The notes under the pieces: generated by a model | The model's database searches: none | Told to the model about the DNA's origin: nothing | Seen by the model: only the letters and a program-made list of their open reading frames with translations | In this document: positions 25,624 through 34,300 of the stretch, one piece after another | Layout of the letters: every line of letters begins with the position of its first letter | How positions within the stretch are numbered: position 1 is the first letter of the stretch | Made by a program: the position numbers and the translations under genes | Assembly (NCBI GenBank): GCA_013151215.1 | Contig: JAADIS010000046.1 | Coordinates: forward strand, 23,660-61,922 | Origin: Chlorobiota bacterium | GTDB taxonomy: Bacteria; Bacteroidota; Bacteroidia; Bacteroidales; F082 | DNA length: 38,263 bases | Reading direction: 5' to 3'

Positions 25624-26339
25624 AAAATAGTGCTGCCGATACTTCTACCGCCATCGACATGAATGATCTGGCCGGTGATGAAATTGCTTTTCTCCGAGAT
25701 CAAGAATGATACGGCATTTGCGATATCTTCAGGCTTACCGACTTTTTTTGTGGGTTGGGCATTTATTAAACCCTTCATGACCTCTTCAGTTAGTCCCTGT
25801 GTAAGAGGCGTATCGATAAGCCCGGGAGCCACTGCGTTCACGTTTACTCCGTATTTGCCTAGCTCAAGGGCCAATACCCTCGTCAGCCCAACAATTCCTG
25901 CCTTGGAGGCCGTATAGTTCGACTGCCCCCTATTGTTCCCCAACCATGCACGCGATGAGATATTCACTATTTTCCCCGATTTCTGTTCCCTCATGATTTT
26001 TGCGGCTTCCTTGCACATCATCCAGGTTCCTTTAAGGTTAACATCAACTACAAAGTCAAAATCATCCTTGGGCATGTTCCAAATCATATTATCGCGAATT
26101 ATTCCGGCATTGTTGACCAAGACATCAATATGCCCGTATTTTTTTCTTAGCAAACCAAATAAACTCACAACATCATCATAATTGCTGATGTCGCAGCTCA
26201 CAAACCCGGAGCTTTTCGTTGTGGCCGGCTCGTCAACATCCGCAACAATCACAAAATAACCGTCTTTTATAAGTTGTTCCGCTATACTTTTCCCAATACC
26301 TTTCGAGCCTCCCGTTACCACGGAAATTTTTCTGTCCAT
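25620..26339 (-). CDS. Short-chain dehydrogenase, FabG/3-hydroxyacyl-CoA dehydrogenase-like
   Basis: A 239-aa classical SDR; the start is set at MDRKISVVTGG because the 20 codons before it do not belong to the fold. The cofactor site is TGGSKGIG (9-16), with NNAG at 76-79 and the catalytic triad S129, Y142, K146 (YTASK). The C-terminus ends in HVDGGRSIGSTIF, typical of FabG. It could be an NAD(P)-dependent 3-oxoacyl reductase or, here, the 3-hydroxypimelyl-CoA or 3-hydroxybutyryl-CoA dehydrogenase step of the pathway. It is the only minus-strand gene in the aromatic locus, convergent with the thiolase and divergent from bcrC, with its own promoter-like sequence. Confidence 0.85.
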   Translation of the reverse strand: MDRKISVVTGGSKGIGKSIAEQLIKDGYFVIVADVDEPATTKSSGFVSCDISNYDDVVSLFGLLRKKYGHIDVLVNNAGIIRDNMIWNMPKDDFDFVVDVNLKGTWMMCKEAAKIMREQKSGKIVNISSRAWLGNNRGQSNYTASKAGIVGLTRVLALELGKYGVNVNAVAPGLIDTPLTQGLTEEVMKGLINAQPTKKVGKPEDIANAVSFLISEKSNFITGQIIHVDGGRSIGSTIF

Positions 26340-26410
26340 TATTTCTAAAAATTGATTTTTCTTAATTTCAAATACAAAACCTGCCGTTGCCCACAGCAAT
26401 TAATCACAAA

Positions 26411-26438
26411 CAAAAATACATAAAATCAATTAAAACAA
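26411..26438 (-). promoter_or_regulatory. Minus-strand promoter of the SDR gene
   Basis: Read on the minus strand: TTG (26438-26436), 17 nt, TATTTTTG (26418-26411), a perfect TAnnTTTG -7 box. It lies about 70 bp before the SDR start. Confidence 0.45.
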
Positions 26439-26457
26439 TTAGTTAAATTATTAACAC

Positions 26458-26487
26458 TTTGAGTTATCAAAAATTGATGTAAATTAG
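26458..26487 (+). promoter_or_regulatory. Promoter of the bcr operon
   Basis: TTTG (26458-26461), 18 nt, TAAATTAG (26480-26487; one mismatch to TAnnTTTG). Transcription would start near 26494, about 33 nt before bcrC. It is back-to-back with the SDR promoter in a 187-bp divergent region, so a shared regulator site may lie between them. Confidence 0.45.
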
Positions 26488-26526
26488 CTTCAATTTTTTG
26501 TTAATTAATCACAGTTAATAATAGAG

Positions 26527-27699
26527 ATGCCAAATTTAAAAGAACTAGCTGACAAATGTGAAAACCTCGCATTTGACTTAAATTTCACGGAAGCGAAGAG
26601 CTGGAAAGCAAAAGACAGCAAAAGAGTTATTATCGGGTATATGCCCGTTTATTTCCCGAGGGAAATCATTCATGCTGTTAACGGTCTTGCTGTCGGGATT
26701 TTAGGGGGCGGCGACAGAAAACAAATCGTTGTCGGCGATGCCTATTACCAATCCTATATCTGCCATATTCCAAGGGGCATAATCGAGATGGCGCTTTCGG
26801 GACATTTCACCGGTTTCGATGGTTTTGTTTTCCCGTCGATTTGCGACGTCATAAGAAACCTTTCCGGGATGTTCCAGATGTCGAAGATCGGGCAGTTTGC
26901 CAAATACATGGATTTCCCACAGGATTTCAACCCGGAAATAGGCGGCAAGTTTTATATACAGGAAATGGATTCCGTCTTATCGAAGATAAAAGAAATAAAC
27001 GGTGTTGAGCTGACAGTAGAAAATTTAAATCGCTCGATAGGCTTATACAACAAAAACAGGAAATTGATTGAAAGGATCTATGATATAAGGCAATCTTACC
27101 CATGGAGGTTGTCCGCCGTCGATACCTACCATATTATAAGGGCAGGCATGGTAATACCGGTTGAGGAGCATAACGAGATACTCGAACAGCTAATTGAGGA
27201 GATCAGCAAGGAATTTGGCGACCCTATGGACAAGATCAAAGTTGTTGTTACCGGTGCTTTTTGCGAACAGCCGCCTGTTTCCCTGATCAGGACTATTGAG
27301 CTGGCAGGATGCTATGTCGTTGACGACGATTTCATGCTAGGTTCACGATGGCTGCAAACACAAGTTGACGATACCACCGACAACCCTAAGCTGGCACTCT
27401 CGGACGCTTATTTGAATTATAGCGCTTTTTCATCATCTGTTTATGATGTTGGGAACCCAAAAAGCAAAAGGCTTATCGAGCTTGTTAAACGCCGCAAAGC
27501 TGACGGCATCATTTTCGCCGCGCCCAGTTTCTGCGATCCTGCCTTGCTCGACAAGCCTATTTACAATCAGGAATGCGACAAGGCCGGCATCAGGTACATC
27601 AATTTCCAATACCACGAAAACATTGGCCAGTTTAAAGTTATCAAAGAACAGGTAGGCGCATTCTCCGACTCCATAAAGCTTTGGGACGTTGAGGCTTAG
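26527..27699 (+). CDS. bcrC: Benzoyl-CoA reductase subunit C
   Basis: A 390-aa member of the BcrC/BadD/HgdB family, part of the BcrB-BcrC catalytic half of ATP-dependent class I benzoyl-CoA reductase. This enzyme reduces benzoyl-CoA to cyclohexa-1,5-diene-1-carbonyl-CoA in the cytoplasm. The three conserved cluster ligands are C79 (YICHIPRG), C106 (FPSICDVIRNL) and C336 (APSFCDP). The length is close to Thauera BcrC (about 384). The gene order C-B-A-D that follows is the same as in Thauera aromatica. No Shine-Dalgarno site is seen; the ATG is preceded by AT-rich sequence as usual for the phylum. A 2-hydroxyacyl-CoA dehydratase is the alternative, but had and hcr nearby argue for BCR. Confidence 0.88.
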   Translation: MPNLKELADKCENLAFDLNFTEAKSWKAKDSKRVIIGYMPVYFPREIIHAVNGLAVGILGGGDRKQIVVGDAYYQSYICHIPRGIIEMALSGHFTGFDGFVFPSICDVIRNLSGMFQMSKIGQFAKYMDFPQDFNPEIGGKFYIQEMDSVLSKIKEINGVELTVENLNRSIGLYNKNRKLIERIYDIRQSYPWRLSAVDTYHIIRAGMVIPVEEHNEILEQLIEEISKEFGDPMDKIKVVVTGAFCEQPPVSLIRTIELAGCYVVDDDFMLGSRWLQTQVDDTTDNPKLALSDAYLNYSAFSSSVYDVGNPKSKRLIELVKRRKADGIIFAAPSFCDPALLDKPIYNQECDKAGIRYINFQYHENIGQFKVIKEQVGAFSDSIKLWDVEA

Positions 27700-27756
27700 A
27701 CGTCATTTTATAAAGATAGAATAAACGATGATTAATAATTGCAACTATTAAAATAT

Positions 27757-29034
27757 ATGTCAGATACGGTAAAAAAAGAAAAAAGCATGATTCTCCAGAA
27801 AGAAATGATTGGGGGATTGTTTAAAGAGCTTGGCAACACTAAGGAAAGCGGAAAGAAAGTTGTTTACACTTTTGTTCCCGGAAACCTATCGGAGCTTATA
27901 CGATCCTTCGATATGCTTCCTGTTTATCCCGAAATAAACGCCTTGCAATCGGGTATGAGGAAAATGTCGGGCGATTATATTAAAGAAGCCGAGAAATGGG
28001 GGCATTCCGAAGACGTTTGCACCTATGTGAAATGCGATATCGGGATGATGCTCAAAGGAAATATCGGCCCTACCGGAGAGAAAATCCCCGATCCCGACCT
28101 CTTGCTTTTAAGTTATACCGGATGTTTTACTTTCCTAAAATGGTTCGAGAACCTTGAGCACCTTTATCCCGGAGTTCCAGTAGCGCTTATACATACACCT
28201 TATCAGGAAAATGGGGAAATAACTGCCGAGATGACAGACTATATGGTAAAACAGCTTAAAAATGACGTTATACCAAAAATGGAGAAAGTATCGGGACAGA
28301 AATTCGATCCCGACAAGCTCAAGACAATACTCCAACATTCGGCCGACACAGAGGACTTGATCGCTAAGATATTCGACACGACCAAAAATGTCCCCTCCCC
28401 CATCGATGCATATTTTGCAGGTGTTTATTATATAGGCCCCATCAATATAGGTTTCAGGGGAACACCCGAAGCCACCGAATACTATAAAGAACTATATAAA
28501 GAAATCTTAGAACGCGTCCGTCTTGGCCTAGGGCCTGTTACGCCTGAAGGTGAAATGGAAGAGGAAAAATACAGGCTTGTGGTTGAAGGGCCACCTAACT
28601 GGACCAGTTTCAGGGAGTTTTGGAAACTGTTTTATGATATGGGGGCTGTAATCGTTTCTTCATCATATACACGTGTGGGAGGCGTTTACAAAAACGGCTT
28701 CAGGCACGACCCTGACCGCTTGCTCGAAAGCCTTTCGGAATATTGCATGGGCTGCTATACCAACCTAAACCTCAACCAAAGGGTGGACTTGCTAGGTGAG
28801 GAAATACAGGAATACAAAGCCGATGGCTTTCTCGTGAACTCCATAAAGAGCTGCAATTCGTTCTCCGCAGGGCAGTTATTGATAATGAGGACATTGGAGG
28901 ACAAACTGGAAATCCCTGTTGGCTTTATCGAATCGGATCTGGTTGACCCTCGATATTTTTCGTACTCAAATATTAAAAATCGTCTCGAATCATTCTTCCA
29001 GATGCTTGAGCAAAGAAAAATAATGGTTGATTAA
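27757..29034 (+). CDS. bcrB: Benzoyl-CoA reductase subunit B
   Basis: A 425-aa protein from ATG 27757; the frame extends to a TTG at 27739. It is the second BCR catalytic-half subunit, related to BcrC and HgdB. Cluster-ligand candidates are C88 and C93 (DVCTYVKCDIG), C123 (SYTGCFTFLKWF) and C366 (IKSCNSFSAGQ). RSFDMLPVYPE near residue 50 matches the substrate/CoA-side segment of the family. The length fits Thauera BcrB (about 438). It pairs with BcrC, the active site lying between them, and receives electrons from the BcrA-BcrD ATPase. It starts 58 bp after bcrC, in the same operon. Confidence 0.88.
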   Translation: MSDTVKKEKSMILQKEMIGGLFKELGNTKESGKKVVYTFVPGNLSELIRSFDMLPVYPEINALQSGMRKMSGDYIKEAEKWGHSEDVCTYVKCDIGMMLKGNIGPTGEKIPDPDLLLLSYTGCFTFLKWFENLEHLYPGVPVALIHTPYQENGEITAEMTDYMVKQLKNDVIPKMEKVSGQKFDPDKLKTILQHSADTEDLIAKIFDTTKNVPSPIDAYFAGVYYIGPINIGFRGTPEATEYYKELYKEILERVRLGLGPVTPEGEMEEEKYRLVVEGPPNWTSFREFWKLFYDMGAVIVSSSYTRVGGVYKNGFRHDPDRLLESLSEYCMGCYTNLNLNQRVDLLGEEIQEYKADGFLVNSIKSCNSFSAGQLLIMRTLEDKLEIPVGFIESDLVDPRYFSYSNIKNRLESFFQMLEQRKIMVD

Positions 29035-29080
29035 GTTATTTCAGATCTGAAAATTAGTTTTATTAATTAAAAGAACAAAG

Positions 29081-30466
29081 GTGAAAAGATTTTATTTAGG
29101 AGTGGATTTAGGTTCAACAACTTCCAAAGCAATTATAATTAACGAGAAAGATGAAATTGTAGGGAGGGGAATTACTAATACCAGGGCCAATTATAGGGTA
29201 GCGGTCGAAATCGCAAAACTCGAAGCAATATTCAACGCTCGCTTTTATTTGCTGAAAAAACAATTGGGGGAGGAAATCGAAAAGCATCCAGAATTCGGGA
29301 AATATATAGATGATATCGAGATGGCATTTCAATACCTCCAATTCAAGAAAAGAAGCGACATATTTCACTCCGCTTTATTGGAAACTGCTAACCAGACCTA
29401 TAAAGACGAGCTGAAAAACAATATAATCCAAATTATCGAAAACATCTTCACTAAAATAAACCCTTTGCTGAAAACGGAATTCCTCGAGGGCAGCCTGGCA
29501 AGCTCAAACCAGTTCTTTAGGGACATCATGAGCGAAAAGTATAATGAGGAGGTCGAAAAGCTTGACAAGGAGCTATTCGAACCTATGATGCTCGTCTATG
29601 ACAAGAGCATAACTCCCGTGGAAAATGAAATGGTCGATTTCGATTTCAAGGACCTGCTTGACAGGTCGGTTGCCTTATTGAAAAAAAAATACAGCAACTA
29701 TGCGAACAAAGAAGAAGTTAGCGGCTCGTTCAATGCCGAAATAAATATACTTGGCGGAAATTACGAAAAGGTTTCCGATTCATTAAAAAAACATATCGAT
29801 TTCATAGCCGAATTCGAGTTCCACATTGCAAACATGGTCGGTACCGGATATGGCCGCGCATTGCTTCCCTTTCCTGAAGATTCTATAAAGTCGGAGATTT
29901 TATGTCATGCTTTTGGCGCCCATGCAGTTTTTCCCGACACAAGGACAGTATTGGACATCGGGGGACAGGATACCAAGGCCATACAGGTTGACAAATACGG
30001 CCTGGTAACCAGCTTTAACATGAACGACAGATGTGCGGCCGGTTGCGGTAGATATCTGGGATATATAGCCGATGAATTCAGCATCTCGTTAAATGAACTC
30101 GGGCCTGAAGCCCTGGAGGCAGAAAAAGAAGTGGTGATTTGTTCAACCTGCACCGTGTTTGCCGGGGCAGAAGTAAGGGAACTGCTCAACGTTGGTGAAA
30201 AAAGATCGAATATCCTTGCAGGACTCCACAAGTCGATAGTAATGAGGGCAATGTCGCTGATAGCGCGCTCAGGGGGAGTGAAAAACGAGTTTACCTTTAC
30301 CGGAGGGGTTGCCAGGAACCAGGCAGTGTTAAAATACGTATCGCAAATGGTTACCGACAGTTACGGCAGCGATATCAAAATAAACATCCACACCGACTCG
30401 ATATTCATGGGAGCGCTTGGCGGAGCCATGTTTGCCAGGAGGGCATCTTTAAAAAACAATAATTAA
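29081..30466 (+). CDS. bcrA: Benzoyl-CoA reductase ATPase subunit A (ASKHA)
   Basis: A 461-aa protein with a GTG start. It has the ASKHA ATPase fold, with the phosphate-1 loop GVDLGSTTSKA (7-17), phosphate-2 LDIGGQDTKAIQV (291-303) and the C-terminal adenosine motif TGGVARN. The bridging [4Fe-4S] ligands are C318 (DRCAAGCG) and C357 (CSTCTVFA), with extra C322 and C354. An insertion of about 200 residues (50-255) after the first lobe explains the length and is the mark of Thauera/Rhodopseudomonas-type BcrA/BadF; BzdP/BzdQ and HgdC lack it. It forms the activating half with BcrD and uses ATP to drive low-potential electrons to BcrBC. Confidence 0.9.
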   Translation: MKRFYLGVDLGSTTSKAIIINEKDEIVGRGITNTRANYRVAVEIAKLEAIFNARFYLLKKQLGEEIEKHPEFGKYIDDIEMAFQYLQFKKRSDIFHSALLETANQTYKDELKNNIIQIIENIFTKINPLLKTEFLEGSLASSNQFFRDIMSEKYNEEVEKLDKELFEPMMLVYDKSITPVENEMVDFDFKDLLDRSVALLKKKYSNYANKEEVSGSFNAEINILGGNYEKVSDSLKKHIDFIAEFEFHIANMVGTGYGRALLPFPEDSIKSEILCHAFGAHAVFPDTRTVLDIGGQDTKAIQVDKYGLVTSFNMNDRCAAGCGRYLGYIADEFSISLNELGPEALEAEKEVVICSTCTVFAGAEVRELLNVGEKRSNILAGLHKSIVMRAMSLIARSGGVKNEFTFTGGVARNQAVLKYVSQMVTDSYGSDIKINIHTDSIFMGALGGAMFARRASLKNNN

Positions 30467-30476
30467 TTTCTATAAA

Positions 30477-31316
30477 ATGGATAACGGAATTATTACGATC
30501 GGAATTGATGTAGGCAGCAGTTATGTAAAAACAGTCCTGCTTAGTTATTCCGAAAATATTGAAATCTTAGATCATCATATTGAAAAAATCAGAAAACGGA
30601 ATCCTGCGATAGTAGCGGAAGAATCAATAAATTTCCTTCTCGACAAAAACAACCTGGTGTACGAAGATATCGTATATCTGGCCTCAACGGGCGAAGGAGA
30701 AATGGTGGAGAGAAAAAAAGGTCATTTCTATAGCATGACGACACATGCCCGCGGAGCCACCTTTTTATTCAACAACGTTGATTTTGTGGTAGATATGGGA
30801 GCACTTTATGTAAAGGCAATTAAAATAGACAAAGTTGGCCGTGTTTTGGACTATAAGATGACAGGGCAATGTGCCAGCGGATCAGGACAGTTTATCGAGA
30901 ATATCTCGCGCTACCTCGGACTTGCCATCAGCGAGGTGGGAGAAATGTCGTTGAAATCGAAAGCACCGGAAACGCCATCAGGAATTTGTGCCGTTCTTGC
31001 CGAGACGGACGTTATCAACATGGTCTCCAGGGGGATATCAACACCCGATATTGTAAAAGGGATCCATATCTCAGTTGCTAACAGGGTTATCAAGCTACTA
31101 AACTCCTTAAAGGCAGACGGCACCATTGTCTTAACTGGCGGCATGGCTTCAAATATAGGAATGGTCCAAACCGTCAAGGAACTTGCCGAAAAGGCAGGCT
31201 TAAACCCCGATAATATTAAAGCACATCCCAATTCAATAGTAGCCGGGGCGCTAGGAGCGGCCATTTGGGCGGGCTTTAGGTATAACAAATTAAACGCTAA
31301 GGCATTATCTAATTAA
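30477..31316 (+). CDS. bcrD: Benzoyl-CoA reductase ATPase subunit D (ASKHA)
   Basis: A 279-aa protein, the short ASKHA partner of BcrA (Thauera BcrD is about 282 aa). The phosphate-1 loop is IGIDVGSSYVKTV (8-20), phosphate-2 is VDMGALYVKAIK (105-116), and the cluster Cys are C132 (GQCASGSGQF) and C171 (SGICAVLAETDVI). The adenosine motif TGGMASN lies near residue 222. BcrA and BcrD share one [4Fe-4S] cluster at their interface and hydrolyse two ATP per electron pair in the studied enzyme. It starts ten bases after bcrA. Confidence 0.9.
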   Translation: MDNGIITIGIDVGSSYVKTVLLSYSENIEILDHHIEKIRKRNPAIVAEESINFLLDKNNLVYEDIVYLASTGEGEMVERKKGHFYSMTTHARGATFLFNNVDFVVDMGALYVKAIKIDKVGRVLDYKMTGQCASGSGQFIENISRYLGLAISEVGEMSLKSKAPETPSGICAVLAETDVINMVSRGISTPDIVKGIHISVANRVIKLLNSLKADGTIVLTGGMASNIGMVQTVKELAEKAGLNPDNIKAHPNSIVAGALGAAIWAGFRYNKLNAKALSN

Positions 31317-31348
31317 TATTATGATTACTTAACTAAACTTTTGTTAGT

Positions 31349-33070
31349 ATGCAGAAAACATTTCTCGAATCTGAGCATGAACTTAAAGCAGTATTGCCGA
31401 ATATTGCCCAAATGCTGAAAAGAAATTCCATGAGATTCAGCGACGGATATGTTTTCAAACAAAAGAAGAACAATAAGTACGAAGGTATAAAATGGCGGGA
31501 GTTTTATATCAACATAAATAGAATTGCCATGCACCTAAAGGAGATCGGATTCTCCAAGGGTGAGAAAGCAATGATATTTTCAAGGAACAGGACCGAGATG
31601 CTTCAGGCAGAATTTGCTATCCAGGCCTCAGGTGGGATTTCTGTCCCCGTTTTCCATAATTTAAGGAAAGAGGTTGTAAATAAACTATATAAGCATTCTG
31701 ATTCGCATTATATCTTCGTAGGCGGCGAAAGCCAGATCGAAAAAATAGACACTGATTTAAACCTCAAGCAAATCTTTTCGTTCGATGACATAAAAAATAT
31801 CAACTTCCCCGACCTTGTCATGTTCAAGGAGCTTATCAAACCTATTAAACTCGACGGCTTTAGCTTGGATTTTGATGCCGACCCAGATGATGTTTGCCTG
31901 AACATGTACACCTCGGGGACCATGGGCGTTCAGAAATGCGTTCAATTGACACACCACAACATATTGTCGCAGCAGGCAGCCTTTAAGTATGCCTGGGATT
32001 TGAACCAAAACGACAGGTTCCTAAGTTATCTGCCATGGCACCACAGCTTCGGGGGCATTTTCGAAAAGATGTCTGCCATTTATAACGGTTCGGAAATTTA
32101 TCTTGAATCAAGCTACGGAACTGACCCGCAGGAGATCCTCGACAACTGGAAACTTGTGAAGCCCACTGCTTTTTTTAGCGTGCCCATGGTTTATCAATCA
32201 TTGTACTCGCTTGCAAGGGAAAACAAGGAAGCGGAGGCTTTATTCTTTCATCCCGACCTGAAATTCGTTTTTACAGCTGCTGCACCCTTGCCGCGAAATA
32301 TTTCCGACGAATTCGAGAAAAGAGGCGTCAAGGTAATGGAAGGCTGGGGGCTTACCGAGACAACACCATGCTGCACCCTCACCGATCCTGATGTAAAAAG
32401 GGCGCCCGGGGTCGTAGGCAAGCCGATTGCGGGCGTCAAGATACGTCTGGCCGAGGAAAACGAGATCCAAATCCTTGGGCCCAACGTGATGAAGGGATAT
32501 TATAATAATGATGCGGAAAACGAAAAAGTCTTTACAGAAGACGGATGGTTCCGTACTGGCGACGTTGGGGAAATAACTGAAACAGGCATCAAGCTTATAG
32601 CAAGAAAAGACAGGATATTCAAACTTCTGAACGCAGAAAAGGTAGTCCCTTCGGATCTGGAGAAAAAAATTCTCGGGAAATGCTCCTATCTTTCTTATGC
32701 ATTTGTTGAGGGCAGCGGCAGGAAATTCCCCGTAGCACTGCTGTTCCCGAATAAATCCTTGATTAGTTCCACGGGGGACAACAACATCGTCATTGAGAAC
32801 TGTGCATGCCCCGACAATCTCGAGAGCCTATCGCACTGCCTTAAAAGCTGCCTATTAAAAACAAATAACGAGATAAAGGAAAAATTTGCCCGCATTAAGT
32901 GTGCTATGCTGGTTAACGATGGCCTAAGCATTGAGAATAAAACACTTACAGCATCAATGAAGATGATGCCAAAAAGCGTCAAATATGTCTTCCACGATCA
33001 TATACTGAAAACCTATGGGGAAGACGTCGATATAAAGGAAGACTTTTTTATTATTGAGCTACAAGAATAA
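31349..33070 (+). CDS. AMP-forming acyl-CoA ligase, divergent long-chain type
   Basis: A 573-aa ANL-superfamily enzyme that activates a carboxylic acid with ATP and CoA. The P-loop at 187-197 reads MYTSGTMGVQKCV instead of the usual YTSGTTGxPKGV, so Thr, Pro and Gly are replaced. Other motifs are LPWHHSFGG, EGWGLTETTPC (A5), WFRTGDVGE (A7) and ARKDRIFKLLNAEKV (A8, with NA where GG is usual); the catalytic Lys is near LTASMKMM at the C-terminus. The closest pattern is long-chain acyl-CoA synthetases, not BadA/HbaA benzoate ligases. It could supply 4-hydroxybenzoyl-CoA or a 2-hydroxyacyl-CoA for the next enzymes. The substrate is unknown. It starts 32 bp after bcrD and ends nine bases before the HgdB-like gene. 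Confidence 0.8.
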   Translation: MQKTFLESEHELKAVLPNIAQMLKRNSMRFSDGYVFKQKKNNKYEGIKWREFYININRIAMHLKEIGFSKGEKAMIFSRNRTEMLQAEFAIQASGGISVPVFHNLRKEVVNKLYKHSDSHYIFVGGESQIEKIDTDLNLKQIFSFDDIKNINFPDLVMFKELIKPIKLDGFSLDFDADPDDVCLNMYTSGTMGVQKCVQLTHHNILSQQAAFKYAWDLNQNDRFLSYLPWHHSFGGIFEKMSAIYNGSEIYLESSYGTDPQEILDNWKLVKPTAFFSVPMVYQSLYSLARENKEAEALFFHPDLKFVFTAAAPLPRNISDEFEKRGVKVMEGWGLTETTPCCTLTDPDVKRAPGVVGKPIAGVKIRLAEENEIQILGPNVMKGYYNNDAENEKVFTEDGWFRTGDVGEITETGIKLIARKDRIFKLLNAEKVVPSDLEKKILGKCSYLSYAFVEGSGRKFPVALLFPNKSLISSTGDNNIVIENCACPDNLESLSHCLKSCLLKTNNEIKEKFARIKCAMLVNDGLSIENKTLTASMKMMPKSVKYVFHDHILKTYGEDVDIKEDFFIIELQE

Positions 33071-33079
33071 AATGCCGAT

Positions 33080-34285
33080 ATGTACGAAATAAACGCATCA
33101 AAGGAACTAAAGCATATAATGAAGAATTATTTTTCGGATTTGAAAAATAACTCCAAGCCCGTAGCATGGTGTACTAGTGTGGGACCTGCCGAGTTACTGC
33201 GTTCCTTCGGCTTTGAGGTTTATTTCCCGGAAAACCACGGAGCCCTTTTGGGAGCAACGCGTAAGGCAATGGACACAATACCCCTTGCATCAAAGATCGG
33301 CTACCCATCCGATATCTGTTCGTATCTAACAGCCGATATTGGCTCCCATATCCAAAAGTCAACTCCATTGCTGAAGCATTACGGACTTGAATCACCGCCA
33401 AGACCTGATTTAATAGTTTATAACACAAATCAGTGCAGGGAAGTTCAAGACTGGTTCTCTTATTTCGGAAATCAATTTAATTGCCCCGTATCGGGTATAG
33501 TGCCACCTCGGCATCTTGATGTTGTAAAACAGGCTGACATCGACAATGTCTCCAGCCAGTTTAAGGCATTGATACCTGAATGCGAGCGTATTAGCAAAAA
33601 TAAATTTGATATCGACAAATTCCGGCATAGTCTGCGGCTGAGCAAGGAGGCAACCTTTTTGTGGAAAAAGGTTCTTGAGACTTCTAAAAACTCACCTGCT
33701 CCCATCAGTTTCTTCGATGCCACAATCCACATGGGACCAATAGTTGTTTTAAGGGGAACCGAAACGGCATTGGATTATTATAAAATATTATTGAGCGAAC
33801 TCGAGAAAAATGTCGTTAGCAAAACTGGTTTCCTTAAAAAAGAAAGCAGCAGGATTTATTGGGAAGGCATGCCAATATGGGGCCGGCTGAGGTTTTTGTC
33901 GGAACTTTTCGCACAGCATAATTCGGCAGTGGTTGCTTCCACCTACTGCAATAGCTGGATATTCGACGATTTCGACGAAAGGAATCCCTTTGAGTCGTCA
34001 GCACTTGCTTATACAACTATTTTCATAAACAGGAGCGAAAAAGCAAAGTTAATAACACTAAAGAACTTGATCAAGGATTTCAGGATTGACGGAGTCATAT
34101 TCCACGAGGCCAAGACATGTTTCAACAACTCGAATTCAAGATTTGGGATGCCGGGGAAACTCAAGGACGAAACGGGAGTTGAAACCTTGATTATCGAAGG
34201 CGACTTATGCGACCTGCGGTTTTTCTCGGAAGAGCAGTCAACTATAAAGATTGAGACTTTGTTGGAACAAATATCATCATCATAA
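33080..34285 (+). CDS. Second BcrB/HgdB-family Fe-S protein (unpaired dehydratase/DCCP-like subunit)
   Basis: A 401-aa protein of the 2-hydroxyacyl-CoA dehydratase subunit D / benzoyl-CoA reductase family. The three family Cys are C80 (DICSYLTADIGS), C119 (NQCREVQDWF) and C347 (AKTCFNNSNS). An extra Cys lies at C31, in WCTSVGPAELLRSFG, and there are four others (135, 168, 290, 377). It is clearly distinct from BcrB and BcrC next door, and no matching second subunit is present. One catalytic subunit plus one activator (35294) is the arrangement of homodimeric double-cubane proteins (DCCP, YjiM/YjiL), whereas true dehydratases use two different subunits. Function is unknown; it may be a dehydratase, a reductase or an accessory to BCR. 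Confidence 0.8.
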   Translation: MYEINASKELKHIMKNYFSDLKNNSKPVAWCTSVGPAELLRSFGFEVYFPENHGALLGATRKAMDTIPLASKIGYPSDICSYLTADIGSHIQKSTPLLKHYGLESPPRPDLIVYNTNQCREVQDWFSYFGNQFNCPVSGIVPPRHLDVVKQADIDNVSSQFKALIPECERISKNKFDIDKFRHSLRLSKEATFLWKKVLETSKNSPAPISFFDATIHMGPIVVLRGTETALDYYKILLSELEKNVVSKTGFLKKESSRIYWEGMPIWGRLRFLSELFAQHNSAVVASTYCNSWIFDDFDERNPFESSALAYTTIFINRSEKAKLITLKNLIKDFRIDGVIFHEAKTCFNNSNSRFGMPGKLKDETGVETLIIEGDLCDLRFFSEEQSTIKIETLLEQISSS

Positions 34286-34300
34286 ATTTAACATTAGACT

